This document shows, in pieces, positions 21,176 to 32,789 of a stretch of 64,000 nt of DNA. The position numbers and the translations under genes are program-made. The notes beneath the pieces are model-generated. The model saw nothing but the letters and a program-made list of their open reading frames with translations. It had not been told where the DNA came from and ran no database searches. The stretch lies in contig NW_027457644.1 of assembly GCF_050624435.1 (NCBI RefSeq), positions 178,501-242,500 on the forward strand, read 5' to 3'. The number at the start of each line of letters is the position of its first letter. Positions within the stretch are counted from its first letter, which is position 1. This DNA comes from Tenrec ecaudatus (taxonomy: Eukaryota; Chordata; Mammalia; Afrosoricida; Tenrecidae).

Positions 21176-21352
21176 GAAAACTTCATGGTTCACTTCTACT
21201 CTGACACACACGTGGTGATGAGGAAATAGTTTCAACCGGGTTTGCTGTGGTCCAACCACCAGACATGTGCTCATGGGAGAAAGAGCATGATGACGCTGGC
21301 AATACCGAGCAGGGCCAAGATGGTTTTATTTGCCTGCATCATAAAAATGGTA

Positions 21353-21425
21353 GCCTGGTGGTGAGATGATTCAGAGCTCAAGTGCTAACCAAGAAGCCAC
21401 CCAGTTTAAACTCACCCAGCCCTAC
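21353..21425 (+). mobile_element. AfroSINE head fragment
   Basis: Only the tRNA-like head survives: TAGCCTGGTGGTGAGATG, CAAGTGCTAACCAAGAAG and TTTAAACTCACCCAGC. Confidence 0.6.
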
Positions 21426-21454
21426 TGAAGGAGATTTCCCTCCTCAAAGGTGTT

Positions 21455-21540
21455 GTTGGTTGTGATGTGCCATTGAGGCGATTCTGACTCCCTGTGACGG
21501 GAAGGAAAGGCACACTGTGCTATAGTGTTAGGGTTTTCAG
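21455..21540 (-). mobile_element. AfroSINE tail fragment, antisense
   Basis: Reversed tail GTGCCATTGAGGCGATTCTG and adjoining body. The copy is incomplete. Confidence 0.6.
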
Positions 21541-21727
21541 TGGCTACTTCCTCTGAAGTGGGCAGTGGAACCCTTCTTTGTATTGTGTTCTTAGCCTGGA
21601 AGTTTCCCTGACACCTCTTCACTTGGGGTAACCCTGCTGGCATTAGAAATACCAGTCACATGGCTTCAAGCATCACAGTAACACACAACTCACCACAGCA
21701 CCACAAATGGACAGACAACAACAGGCT

Positions 21728-21845
21728 AGGAGTCTTCATGGGAGCAGGCAGTCACGTCTTCACTCTCTCGATGGGGATCAGTGAGTTCAAACTGCCAGTC
21801 TCTCTGTTACAGCCGCACATGCAACCACTGTGCTGCTAGGTACAT
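21728..21845 (-). mobile_element. AfroSINE head fragment, antisense
   Basis: Shows the reversed order AGTCTTCATGGGAGCAGGC, GAGTTCAAACTGCCAG, CATGCAACCACTGTGCTGC. It may be the other half of the fragment at 21455, separated by unrelated sequence. Confidence 0.65.
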
Positions 21846-22893
21846 TTCCTTAAAATTCTGCCTAGAAAAATCTGTGGAACAGTTCTTCTCTGTCACAGAG
21901 GGTCACTGTGAGCCAGGATGGGCTCTGAGACACACAAATGCAACACCATGAAGCCACCTTACTCTGTCCTGCTCTTATTTAACTCTATTCTTTTCTGAGC
22001 TATCTTTTCTGTATATTCAGAAGAGACTGGCACTGAGCAGTGTTAATTCCACCAAGGCCAGGAAGGAGGTCAAAGAGTCACAAAGGACTATCTCTTTGCT
22101 CTCATGCCACTGCACTACGGAGGCTTGGGTGGCAACTGGAAGCTGCACATTTCACTCCTTGTCCCTACACTCCTGGCTGAGTCTCCTCAGAGTGAGACTG
22201 CCCCTTTACCCAGCTCACTGCATTGGCTGTCTTGCTCTGAAAAGAGAATTCTCACATGTGAGTCTGACTGGGTGGCAGATGGGAATCTTATTGCTGCTCT
22301 TTGGAATATGAAAGGCCTCGGATCAGAGTGCTGCAGGGGAGTGATGTCTGCAGAAGACCTGCTGGTCTCCCAGTTAGAAAGAAGCCTTCCCCTTTGCCTC
22401 AGAGGTGCGTTCACTGTGGGTGGCAAGTCAGATCCTTGGGCTGGCACTCTCAGTAAACAGATCATATGGGCACCTTGAGAAGCGCTTGCTCACTGACCCA
22501 GCTCCCCAAGGATGTAAATATACCAACCAGGATGACTAAGGACACCAGTGCCAAGAATGATCACATTCTTTGCATGTGTACAAATGAGGTGGGCAGCCAC
22601 CTTCGCTGATGGTGGCTGCACAGTGAGTGTCTGGAATCACACCTGGCTAGGTGGACCATTGAAAGAGTTGGTGACATGATAATAGGGAGTACACCCCGTT
22701 GTCAGTAAAGCTGAGGAAATGGCATTTGAGGAAGCAGGGGCAGCTGGGTCGCCAGCATGAAGTCAGCGAGAACCATGCTTGTGCCTCCTTTGTTCACTCG
22801 TGGCTGCTGGCATCTGGGTAGTGAGGACACCATGGCTACTGCCAGAATTCTCCACGGTCCCTGGTTCCACTCTCAAGTCGCTGGCTTCCTCAC
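21846..22893. other. Unique sequence
   Basis: Contains overlapping open frames of up to 124 codons (22104-22478, +) without domains or clear splice signals. No gene is called. Confidence 0.45.
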
Positions 22894-23075
22894 TACCACT
22901 GCCATCGAGTCGATTCTGACTCACAGCAACCCGAAAGGACAGAGTAGAATTGTGGCTGGTGGGTCTGGGGGGCTGTGGATCATTATGAGAGCATTTCTAT
23001 CTCGCAGTAGCTAAAGGGTCCAAAATGCTGACCTTACGGTTAGCAGCCCAACATAACCCACTTGGTCATGAACCC
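22894..23075 (-). mobile_element. AfroSINE-type SINE, antisense
   Basis: Opens with CACTGCCATCGAGTCGATTC and ends near GACCTTACGGTTAGCAGCCC. The left end is near consensus and the middle is diverged. Confidence 0.85.
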
Positions 23076-23104
23076 TTGCCGGCTGATCCAGGGAGTCCAT
23101 TCCC

Positions 23105-23545
23105 AAGTGCATATCTAAAAGAATGAAAGAAGAGTACCCAGATGGATGCTGCACTAATCACTATGGGCAAAAGGTAAACAATAAGCCAACAATACCCATC
23201 AGTAGAAGAATAGAGAAAATATGATCTACACAGAGTGGGGTAAACATATAGTCTGCCACAAGAAAACTAAGGCCTTTGATTCGGACAGACTCTGTAACAC
23301 AGGTGAACGCAAGACATGAAGTGAAAGACGCCAAACACCAAATGCCATGTATTGTGAGTCCATTTAGAGGGAAAATGCTGGACAAGTAAATCCCGTAGAG
23401 CCATAGAGTAGATTGGTGGTTTCCCAGGGTGGGGTGGGAAGGGCAATGGGGAATGACTGCTTAATGGCTGCAGGGTCGATGAAAATGTTCTGGAACTGGA
23501 TGGTGGGAAGCTTTCACAATGTCCTTAAAACTACTCTTAAAAAGG
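23105..23545 (+). mobile_element. Ancient L1M-type LINE 3' fragment
   Basis: Recognisable old L1 words in order: AACAATACCCATCAGTAG, 'atgatctacacagagtgg', GTGAAAGACGCCAAACACC, AGATTGGTGGTTTCCCAGGG, GATGAAAATGTTCTGGAACT. This is sense-strand 3' ORF2/UTR of a pan-placental L1M subfamily. Confidence 0.85.
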
Positions 23546-24822
23546 GGAGAGAAAGAATCTGCAGAAAGCACAGTTCTGATTGACTCACATGAATGCGATC
23601 ACCACGAATTGGAATCCACTAGAATTGGAATGGCAGCTAGACTATTGTTTCCTTGGGAGGTGCCTCCAGGAAGGACCAGTAGAGAAGGGTAATACTGATA
23701 GAGCAAAGGGAAGGGGCCGATAAAGAAATGTCATTGAGTAGGTTCCCAGAGACAGTATAAATCCTCTTGTAGTTGTCCCACCCAAAGGCTGAGGGAACTG
23801 GAGTGTGGCTCCACCTATCCACATGTGTCATTGGTTAAAGTGGCATTAGGTCCTGGAGGATGTCAACTCCCCTGTCTGCTCAATGACTGTTCCCTGTGTG
23901 GGGAGTTACATGTGCTTCCTGTGAGACCATTGGCATTTTTGGGAGTGGTGGGTGCCAAGTGCTAATACATGGGCACATTAGCAGCTGCTACAGCAAGTGC
24001 TGTACATTTTTAGCTGCTTGAGTGACAGGTGGGCCCTACCTCCTGCCTATATTCAGTGGTGGGGTGTTCAGATGGGGGGCATCCGAAAAATAATAAGGCC
24101 CTATTCTTTGCAAATAGACATTATTATTATTTTAATCTGTCCCAACCCCCTTTCTTATCTGTCCCTGTGAACTACCTCACTTGCTGAAATATCAGTTCCC
24201 TGGGGAAGACACCACATTTCAATACGGTCACAAGGCTGTTTTCATTGGCCCAGTGGAGACACTGACATAAGATGGGTCAACTAGACGCTTTTTCTGGAAC
24301 ATTTCCAACCAAAAAACGAAAAGGAATGTCCCGCTTTTGCAAGTGGCCTGGCATCTAAGAAGCATAATTCAGAAGCACATGTCCCGCCACGTGGAGGAGG
24401 CGCTCTATGTTGCAAGATTACAGCATGTGCCCTGAGAGACAGACACAAAGAACACAGGAACATGCCAGTGGTGGTCAGGAACCGTCGACAGAGCCAGCTG
24501 TCCTCTTGTTCTCCCCACCTTTCCATTTTCCTAGGATTCTCTCTTCCAAGTACTGGTCTCTTTGCCTGTTTACAACCAAATGAGCCCCAAATAAGATCCG
24601 GAGCATAGAAATAGAAGGAGGAAGTTGGATGGAGACTGTAGTTCATACTCCCCAGAAGCCATTCAGACTCCCTGGAAGAAGGAGACTCTGTGATGGAATT
24701 AGTTCTGGATTCCTGACATTTATTGAGGAATGCTCAGGGAATAAGCACCTGTGGGGGGAATCAAGGAAGGGCACAAGAGGGAAATCTCAACAAAGGTCTC
24801 ATCCCTGCCTATGGAGAGTGTC
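23546..24822. other. Unique sequence
   Basis: About 1.3 kb without identified repeats apart from a short ATT run near 24118. An antisense 121-codon frame at 24281-24646 has no recognisable domain. Confidence 0.45.
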
Positions 24823-25215
24823 ATAGTCAGTGTTCCCTAGAGAAACCAAACCAGTTATATAGCTGTAACTGGAGGTATTTGATATATCCACCAGGGCTCC
24901 TATGGTTAACCACTGCACCGGCCACTCATTGCCATCAAGGTGGACTCAAAGTGACTGTGTAAAACAGTATAGAACTGACCTTTTGGGCGTTGGATACTGT
25001 AACTCTTCAGGAGATTACGAAGCTTCATCTTTCCCTCAAGGAGCCGTTGGTGTTTTCAAACTGATGTCCTTGCTGTTGGATGCCCAATGGGCCACCCACT
25101 ACGACACCAGAGCCCCATAGAGTGAGGCTTATTTCTAGGAATTGGCTCACATAGGGGAATGGCAAGTTCCAAATTCATAGGTCAGGCAACAGCCTAAAGA
25201 GCTCTGTAGATGTTC
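24823..25215 (+). mobile_element. Dispersed repeat 'family A', split by a SINE
   Basis: The left part (24823-24886: AGTCAGTGTTCCCTAGAG) and the right part (25122-25215: GGAATTGGCTCACATAGGGG) are interrupted by an antisense AfroSINE. The left end is similar to the starts at 53216 and 63012. Class not assigned; possibly an old DNA transposon or LTR element. Confidence 0.5.
24900..25121 (-). mobile_element. AfroSINE-type SINE inserted in family A repeat
   Basis: Reversed SINE with CCACTCATTGCCATCAAGGT, CTTCATCTTTCCCTCAAGG and ACTACGACACCAGAGCCCC at its head end. It is nested in an older repeat. Confidence 0.8.
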
Positions 25216-25395
25216 ATCCTAAAATCCATAGGTTAGGTGATGGGAAAAGACAAGAATAAGAATGGTCAGAACACACCCTAGGGAAACTCCCTTTCTGCAC
25301 TGAAGGCCTTTGCCTGATAGGTTTACCCCTTCCCACATTATGGAAGGTATTCTATTTTGCTTGAGTCCAACTCCATCATAAGAGCAAATAGATGA

Positions 25396-25558
25396 GGTGA
25401 ACAAGCGGCCATCTAGCTCAGAAGCAATAAAGCCCACCTGGAAGAAGCACACCAGCCGGTGCGATCATGAGGTGCCAAAGGGACCAGGTATAAGGCATCA
25501 TGCAAAAAAAAAGAATATATATATATGTATATATATATATATATCTGTGTGTATATGG

Positions 25559-25592
<34 letters not shown>

Positions 25593-26258
25593 ATATATAT
25601 ATATACCATAGAGAATGAAGGGGGAAGTGCAGAGTGGAGACCAGAGGCCCAAATGTCGACCACTGGAGATCCCCTCATAGAGGGCTTTAGGAGAGGAGAT
25701 GGGTCAGTCAGGGTGTGATGTAGTACCGATGAAGAACAAAGCTTTCCCCCAGATCCTGGATGCTTCCTCTCCCCAACTACCAGGATCCAAATTCTACCTT
25801 GCAGGACTGGATAGGGCAGAGGCTGTACACTGGTGCATATGGGAGCTGGAGGCACAGGGAATCCAGGGTGGACGATACCTTCAGGACCAGGGGTGTGAGG
25901 GGTGATACTGGGAGAGTGGAGGCTGAGTGGGATGGAAAGAGGGAACTGATTACAAGGATCCACATGTGACCTCCTCCCTGGGAGATGGACGGCCGAGAAG
26001 GGGGGAAGGGAGACTCTGGAAAGGGCAAGAGATGACAAAATAACAATCTGTGGATTGTCAAGAGCTCCTGAGGGAGGGGGGAAGGGGGAGGGAGGGGACA
26101 AAAAAAGAGGAACTGATGCGGAGGGCTTAAGTGGAGAGCAAATGCTTTGAGAGTGATTAGGGCAAAGAGTGTACAGATGTGCTTTATAAAATTGATGTAT
26201 GTATATGTATGGATTGTGATAAGAGTTGTATGAGCCCCTAATAAAATGTTTAAAAAAC
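25396..26258 (+). mobile_element. Young 5'-truncated L1 3' UTR with perfect 16-bp TSD
   Basis: An 863-bp insertion starting GGTGAACAAGCGGCCATC and ending TGAGCCCCTAATAAAATG plus an A-rich tail. It is flanked by identical aagagcaaatagatga copies at 25380-25395 and 26259-26274. A perfect target-site duplication plus tail demonstrates L1-mediated insertion that is relatively recent. It contains an internal AT microsatellite (25514-25606). The 329-codon antisense frame across it is not a gene. Confidence 0.92.
25514..25606. repeat. (TA)n/(CATATA)n microsatellite inside L1
   Basis: AT-rich dinucleotide array following an internal A9 tract of the L1 3' UTR. The equivalent place in the L1 at 41.8 kb is also a microsatellite. 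Confidence 0.9.
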
Positions 26259-26274
26259 AAGAGCAAATAGATGA

Positions 26275-28073
26275 ATGCTTGTTTGACCAAAAAACTGGGC
26301 ACCATAGCCTCGCCACATTGATATGCAAAAGGAGCCATCACAAGGAGCTCTGTAACTGGGACCTGGCCAAGTGGTGACCAGTAGCCTGGGACTTTGTAGC
26401 CTAACACGTTGCAGCGAATTGCTTACTAGTTCTCCTCTAGCTATAGTCTTTGTTACTCCTACCAATGACAGGGTGGAACTATGCCACCGAGGGAAGTAGA
26501 TAGCATGCTAATAATATCAGTAAGGTGCATGGCATCCTCGAAGAGGTGAGACCATTCAAATAAGACCTGTAGACCCCTAATGTAGGAATTGGTCGGTTTG
26601 GTCATCCTGGGTGAGTTAACTCAGAAACAGAAAGTGGAGTTTCAAGAGCACCGAGAAAGACGAGCCAGCAGTGGAGTGTGCTCTTTGGACCCAGGATTAT
26701 TACTCTGAGTACCACCTCTGTCCAGGAGACAGAGATCCCTGACACTGGATGCATCAGGAGACAATGAAAAACAGTGGCAGATAAATAGCTCATGGAAGCA
26801 GAGGCAGCAGCACCAAGACCCCAGAACAGGGAGCTCGCCAGCACACAGAATGAGAAAGCTGAGTGTCTTTGGGCCAAGGTTTCCAGACAAAGCGGGCTGC
26901 CTCAACGCACTTATCAGCAGAGTTGAAAGAACTTTGTACACGGTCCCACGCACAGCAGAGGTCAAGGAGCTGCAGGGCAGAGGCCAAGGACCAGAAAAAG
27001 TTCTGCCTCTGGGCACCACTGGGAAGAGACTGTCCTGACTGAAGAACTATATCTCCAGTCATCTCTGATCCTGAATTGTCACCTGCTAGGTCCCCAATTA
27101 ACCCCAGAAACATAAGTATTGTTTGCGAGTTCTGTGTGGCCATTGCCACTTAAGGATTATCAAACCCAGCAGAGAAGAAGAGAGTGTCATGGTAGGGATG
27201 GTTGGTGTCAGAAACTGTGAAAAGAAAGGAGGGTGGAGGCATTTTGATCTCTGTTTCATAGGAATCAGCCTTGGGCTGTTTATCTTGATCTTCCTCCATT
27301 GCCTTTTGTGAAGTTACAGGGGTTCAAATGCCTCCACTATGCCATTTATACCCCTACATTGACAAGTCATTGGATGAAGGTTAGTTTGGGGAAGGAGCAG
27401 ACCTTGGATGAGCTCTCATCAGCTGAGGCAATCCTGATAGGGGCCAGATAGCTGGGACCTTTTCTATCAGTGGCTCTCTCAGCAGCTGGGGAAATCAGTC
27501 TCTTGGCCCGGTGAGGAATCTGGGTGACACACTCATCTATGACAATATCCTGAAGAACAAGCTCCCACAAAAACCTGGCTGAGGACTCTCGCCTAGAAAA
27601 CAGGAGTGCATGCCTAGCTAATAATAGCCATTTACTGAAGGCCCTATGATTGGAACTGTGCCTCATTTACAGATAGAAAACTAAAGGAAGGGATTTAAGG
27701 TGGCTAAGTTAATAAGTGACAGAGACAAGATTCAAACACAAGTTTGAAGCTGGTACTGTTAGCCTTTTTTCCAGGGCTGGGTTTTAGATGAGGCAAATGA
27801 GACACTTGTCAGGCACACAAGGCAAAGAGGCCTTCCCTCTCCAGTGTGACTTTCCCCATAAGTCTGAATCATGGGTCTGGTGTGTCTTATTTGCCTTCCC
27901 TGAGTCTCAGAACCTGTTGTAGTCTGATTTGCTATTTGGAGGAATAAGCCAGAATGCTCAAGTACTCTGAGTCAAGACCCAATCTCCCCTGGAATTGTTC
28001 AGTGGGACTTACCAGCCTCTTCTTTTGTGTTTCACTTTTCTAGAAACCTCCATGGAGGACTAGCTCTCATGAA
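26275..28073. other. Unique sequence, ~1.8 kb
   Basis: No transposon identified. Overlapping antisense open frames at 26602-27149 (91-125 codons) share no known domain and lack consistent exon boundaries. Confidence 0.45.
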
Positions 28074-28148
28074 GAGAGCTTCAAAAAGCTCATGGCAAAA
28101 TTCCATTATTTTTTCGTATCATTTTTCCACACGCTTTTGGAAGCTCCC
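28074..28148. mobile_element. Short palindromic mariner-like MITE
   Basis: About 75 bp with near-matching inverted ends: GAGCTTCAAAAAGCTCATGG on the left and, on the reverse strand from the right, GAGCTTCCAAAAGCGTGTGG. This size and 'ttcaaaaagttcatgg'-type end recall mariner-derived mini-elements of mammals. The class is inferred from the ends only. Confidence 0.6.
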
Positions 28149-28279
28149 TCCTCATCCCTTTCCACAGTCTTTCTCAAGGAAAGAGACTGTTGCTGGTTGA
28201 TGTCAGATGCCCCTGAGTCTGTTTTCTACTCAGAATGCTCTGCACAAACTCTATCAACAAGTGATGTACAGTCAAACGT

Positions 28280-28480
28280 GCTTTGTGTCTTTAAGTTGAT
28301 GTCAGCTCATAGTGACCCTACAGGACAGAGTAGAACTGCCCCCAAAGGTGTCCTAGGCTGAGATCGTTATGGGACCAGCTCGTCAGGTCTTTTCCCCTTT
28401 AGAGCCCATGGGTAGGTTCAAACTACCAGCCTTTGGTTTAGCCACCCAGTCCTTAGCCATTGTACCACCAGGGCTCTTTA
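28280..28480 (-). mobile_element. AfroSINE-type SINE, antisense
   Basis: TCAGCTCATAGTGACCCTAC, GGTAGGTTCAAACTACCAGC and GTACCACCAGGGCTC at the head end. Full length. Confidence 0.88.
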
Positions 28481-28674
28481 AAACAGGGATTAGGTTGATT
28501 ATTTTTATAATCTCCAGCCACATTTGAAAGCTGCTTCCCAGAACACCCTTCCCCAGATTGTTGATTAAGACGGGCATTTGGGGACTCGTTTCTTTCTCAT
28601 TTGTGTAAGTGCACTCGATGAGAGGGTTTTCCCTTCATAGATAGGTGATCACATACTATTTTTCCAAATTGAAC

Positions 28675-28877
28675 CACTCTTGGTGGTATATTGGGTTAAG
28701 AGTGGGGCTGCTGCTAATGGCAAAGTTAATGGTTCAAACCCACCAGCTACTCCTTGGGAGAAAGATGAGGGTTTTCTGCTCCAGTAAAGATGTGCAGTTC
28801 TGAAAATCAGCAGAGCCAGTCTATTGTGCCATATATGAGGTCAACCCCATGGCAGTGGATTTGGTTTTGGTTTGGGT
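28675..28877 (+). mobile_element. AfroSINE-type SINE
   Basis: Head CTCTTGGTGGTATATTGGG with ATGGTTCAAACCCACCAGC. The tail CATGGCAGTGGATTTGG is followed by the T/G-rich end. Confidence 0.88.
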
Positions 28878-28916
28878 CTGTGGGGGAAGTCCTTAAGTCA
28901 TTCTTTAGTCACATGG

Positions 28917-29140
28917 AGGAGTCCCTGGGTGGTGCAGTTGGTTAACATACTTGCCTACTAACTCATAGGTTGGAGCTTCAAGCCCAGCCAGAAATGTCTC
29001 TGATGAAAGGCCTGGTGCTGCATTTCAAACAACAACAACAAAATCAGTTATAGAAAAAGACAACAGAATGTCGTTCTACTCTGGCCCAAAGGAGTCCCTA
29101 TGAATCAGAGTTAACTTCATGGCAACTGGCATGGGTTTGG
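28917..29140 (+). mobile_element. AfroSINE-type SINE, second subtype
   Basis: GAGTCCCTGGGTGGTGCAG head, a GGCCTGGTGCTGCATTTC middle variant and an internal CAACAACAACAAAA. It ends GGCAACTGGCATGGGTTTGG. It directly follows another SINE in the same orientation. Confidence 0.8.
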
Positions 29141-30602
29141 TCCATGGGAAAAAAGAACCCTTCATAATTGCCTCCATGCCCAATAGTTCCTTTCCTGTAT
29201 CCCTAGACCACCCCAGCACCCTCAGCATCTTGCCTTATAATTGCCATGGGTCCGTCTCTCTTCCCAATGGGCCAGGCCGTGATGCAGCCGCTGCCGACAC
29301 AGAGGGATTGTGCAGTCCCTGCATGATCTACAGTCCTCATGACATATATCTTGAATGAAGATTAAGTGATCCTCTCTAGAGCTTAGCTCAGGTGAATCCA
29401 CTACCTCAGCTGGAACCGAAGTGGTGCCAGACCAATGTTAGTTTTTAAAAGATAGAAGGGCATTCCTAATCTTTGTGGAGAAACAGAGAGGATTTAGTGA
29501 AATGTTTCTGCAGTTGAGGCTACAGATGATCTGTTGACATGGTCTAAAAGGTTGTAGGTGGTTTACTGTCTCTCGGTACCATCAATTTTGCATTTTGTCC
29601 TGACTCAGCAAATTGGTTGGGATTTCGGCTTACTGACAAGGACCTTCAGAAAGAATGTGGTTGCGGAACAAGTTTAAGAAAGGAAGGAGCTTTGAAGCAG
29701 TCCTCACTGAGTGCCAATCCAAAACTCTGTAACCCAGCACCTCAGAGGGCTTGACCTGGGATGGACTATGGCAGCAGCACCATGAGCCACTTCCTCCAGT
29801 GGCCCTGACTGAAGGCTCAGAACCTGCCTCTGATTGGCAGCTGAGAGATACTAGGATCATCACCTGCCACATCGCCTGTATTTCTCCTGGCAGTAAGAAA
29901 TCCCCAAAGTACACTATGTTCAGGCAATCTTTCCAGCCTACAAGCAGTTGTTGCTTATCTGTTAGCTTTGTGCAGGGGAACAATCAGGCTTTGAAATTGA
30001 AAGACTTGCATGTGACTCATGAGGTTAAGAGCCCAACGCATAACCACTATATTACCAGGGTTCCTTCCTCTTGAAGGATAGGTAAGCAACAAAAGGAACA
30101 TTTCTCTTAAAACCTCTGATCAAGAGTGGCACACAACTCCTTCCACTTTTATTCTATTGGCCAAGACCTTCGCTGGCAGGGCAGGGAAGTTTACTCTTTC
30201 CTTGGATGACTAGGAAGTGAGTGAAATTTTGTCATCTCATACAAAGGGAAACATGCTATATGATCAAATAAGTTTAAAAAAATCAAAATATTCATAGAAT
30301 CTGCCCAGTGTGGCAAAAGCATGAACACTCCCATTGTAGAAGAAACACTGCTCTCAGAAACCACACTGTGCCTGGCAAGGGAGACTGGGAGGATTTATGC
30401 TTGCTCACTTTGGCCAAGTCATTAAGCAAGGCTGATCAGTAGAAAAGGAACTCGGGTTTGGTGTGGGGATGTGTCATTGGATATGCAGGCGATTCTCCTT
30501 GAGATGTATTGGCCCACAACTTTGGACTCACATACAGCAGTGACCATGAAGATGGCATTGGACCTGGCGACATCTCATTTTCGTATATAGAAAGTTGACA
30601 CA
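29141..30602. other. Mostly unique sequence
   Basis: Contains only a 39-bp antisense SINE head fragment at 30028-30066 (CGCATAACCACTATATTACC). Overlapping frames at 29630-30074 carry no domain. Confidence 0.45.
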
Positions 30603-30803
30603 AGCATCTCCTGGTGGTGTAGTGGGTTACACATTTTGTCCCTAACCTTAAACTCAGCAGTTCGAAAACAGCAGCACTCAGTGAGGGAAAGATGAGGCTT
30701 TCTACTCCTGTTAAGAGTTACAGGCTCAGAAACTCATGGGGGCAATTCTCCCCTGTCCTACAAGGTCGCTATGCATCAGCAGTGACTCGATGGCAGGGAG
30801 ATT
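30603..30803 (+). mobile_element. AfroSINE-type SINE
   Basis: CATCTCCTGGTGGTGTAGTG head, GAGGCTTTCTACTCCTG body, GTGACTCGATGGCAGGGAG tail. Confidence 0.88.
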
Positions 30804-31058
30804 AAGTTGATATTACCTATTTTAGAAAACGGTTCTGGTTATTCAATTAAGTAAGGCAGGTGCAGCCCTGTCACACAGGGTTTGTTTAGATAGAACAGTA
30901 GTGTCCACTCACTCATTAGCTCAGTGTGTCTGGAACCCCAATGTGTATTTCCACATGGGACAAGTCAGGTTGAAGACACTGGGGATTCGTGCTTTGTTGA
31001 ACAAGCCCTGGAATTGCAAGAGTTCTAAAAAGGAGTCAAAGTTCCTGTTTTTATAACT

Positions 31059-31111
31059 CTCTCTCACACACACAGACACACAGACACACACACACACACA
31101 CACACACACAA
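31059..31111. repeat. (CA)n microsatellite
   Basis: CT/CA-rich array ending in about 12 uninterrupted CA units. On the minus strand it yields the Cys/Val-rich stretch seen in two spurious open frames. Confidence 0.95.
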
Positions 31112-31229
31112 GGAGAAAGTGGTGAACTTCACAGAACGTAGTGGGGACTTCACAGAAAGGGGGGTTGATAGCCGTGAACAGGGTTGGGCTGGGTCTTGTT
31201 CTATCCATTTGAAAGTCTCTAGGCTAAAC

Positions 31230-31425
31230 AGAAATGTCCTGGTGGTATAGTAGGTTCGGTGCTGGCCTGCTAACCACCAGGTCAGCAGTTCTGAATCCAC
31301 CAGTTCCTCCATGGAAAAAAGATGAGGCTTTCTATTTGAGTAAAGAATTATAGTCTCAGAGACTCATTGGGGCATGTTTATTCTTCCCTATAGGGGCGCT
31401 GCGAGTCAGAATGAACTCAGTACAG
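31230..31425 (+). mobile_element. AfroSINE-type SINE
   Basis: TGTCCTGGTGGTATAGTAGG head, CTAACCACCAGGTCAGCAG, CTATAGGGGCGCTGCGAGTC near the tail. Well preserved. Confidence 0.88.
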
Positions 31426-32539
31426 TATGCAAAGAACAAGCTGTGCTAATACCATTCCAGAGAGACAGTGGTGTTCCAGGGACATTGGCTTCGCCTGGCC
31501 CCTGACCCTGAGGAAACATGAGGTCTTCAGGTCCTCTCCTGCTGCTTTTCTTTACCATCCTCCCATATCCTCCTCTGCACTCCCAAGTGGTGGGCATGAT
31601 TTATAAACACAGAAATCCACTTACTCCTTTGGAAAAGTGGTTTACTTCACCCAAAAATTCGGAGAACTGTGTAGTCTCCCTTTCAAAGTAAATTATACGA
31701 TGAACATACAATATTGATTGCAGGCATGTGGATTCTTAATCCTCAAGTTCCCATGAAACCCTGCTTTCCATGGCAAATCAGCCCGCCATTTCAGCACGCC
31801 AGTATTGCCAGGAGAAAGGAGCCTCAGCAGCCACCACTGCTCCGCAGCCTGCTTTTCACGGTCACACGGGGATGTCAGAGTGCCCCACACCTCGTGCACT
31901 TGACTCAGTGCTTGCTTGCAGGGGTTGCATTTCGTTAGAGCCCAACAACTTCTGAGCATTGGCAAATTCCCTCAACCAAAGGTGGGCAGCGGCCTCAAAA
32001 TGTCACCAGTCATTAACCACCAGCAGGGTTGTGTTATGCTTGTCAGTGCCGTCATGTGCAAGGGGAAAGACAATTCCTACAGGCTGCCAGCTGTGTTTGG
32101 GGAGGGAATGCCAAGTGGGGAAGCTGGGGGTCCTCACCCCAGCAGCCACAGTTCCTGGCTCCAGGCCCTGCCCCAGGCTGTGCCAGGATGAAGAGCCTGG
32201 ACTCTCAGAGACTCCATACCTCGATTTCCACTCAGGTTGTGTTGGGTTGATCATTCCTTCCCTAGGATACCTCCCATCTGTCAGTTTGTCATCATGTTGT
32301 CATTTGTCTATAGCTGTGATTGCTGTAAGCGGTGTCACCAGCTATGATTTTAACCAGAGCAAGCCACTCTGGACACGCTTCACCAGAGCATCCAAGCTAG
32401 GACACACTGGGAAGAAAGACCTGATGATGTAATACTGAAAATGAGTCCATGGAACCCTATGGATCAAAAGAGAATACCGTCCAAACAAGCACTGGAAGAG
32501 GAGCACGCTAGGTGGGAATACACTCACACTATTCAGTGG
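31426..32539. other. Unique sequence
   Basis: About 1.1 kb with several overlapping open frames (up to 157 codons at 31959-32432, +). They give no recognisable domain and run in several frames at once, so no gene is called. Confidence 0.45.
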
Positions 32540-32755
32540 GAGGACTCCCTGGGTAGTGTTTGACTAGCACTCAGGAGGTCGGCAGTTAAATCCCACCCAG
32601 AATCCAAGAGGTGCCTAAGGAAGGTAGGCCTGAAAATCTGCTTCCAAAAGGTCACAGCCTTAAAAACCCTATGGAACAGTTCTACTCTGAAATGCATGGG
32701 GTTCGCTATGAGTCAAAATGGACCGAAAAGCAGCTAATAACAACAACACTGTATA
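32540..32755 (+). mobile_element. AfroSINE-type SINE with RTE-like (AAC)n end
   Basis: ACTCCCTGGGTAGTGTTTG head, GGTAGGCCTGAAAATCTGC middle, CTATGGAACAGTTCTACTC, and the tail GCAGCTAATAACAACAACAC. The AAC tail matches the RTE LINE end, consistent with RTE-driven mobilisation. Confidence 0.82.
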
Positions 32756-32789
32756 AAGAACAACACTGCAAGTCCTTAGGACAAAATAC

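Noticed and set aside
22104..22478. 124-codon frame as an exon
   Set aside because: No recognisable domain, and competing frames occur on both strands.
25418..26407. 329-codon antisense open frame, the longest in the window
   Set aside because: It lies almost wholly on the antisense of a young L1 3' UTR, includes a Tyr/Ile run from the AT microsatellite and crosses the target duplication. No domain is visible.
31959..32432. 157-codon plus-strand frame
   Set aside because: Overlapping frames in other phases and strands are of similar quality, with no domain or splice evidence.
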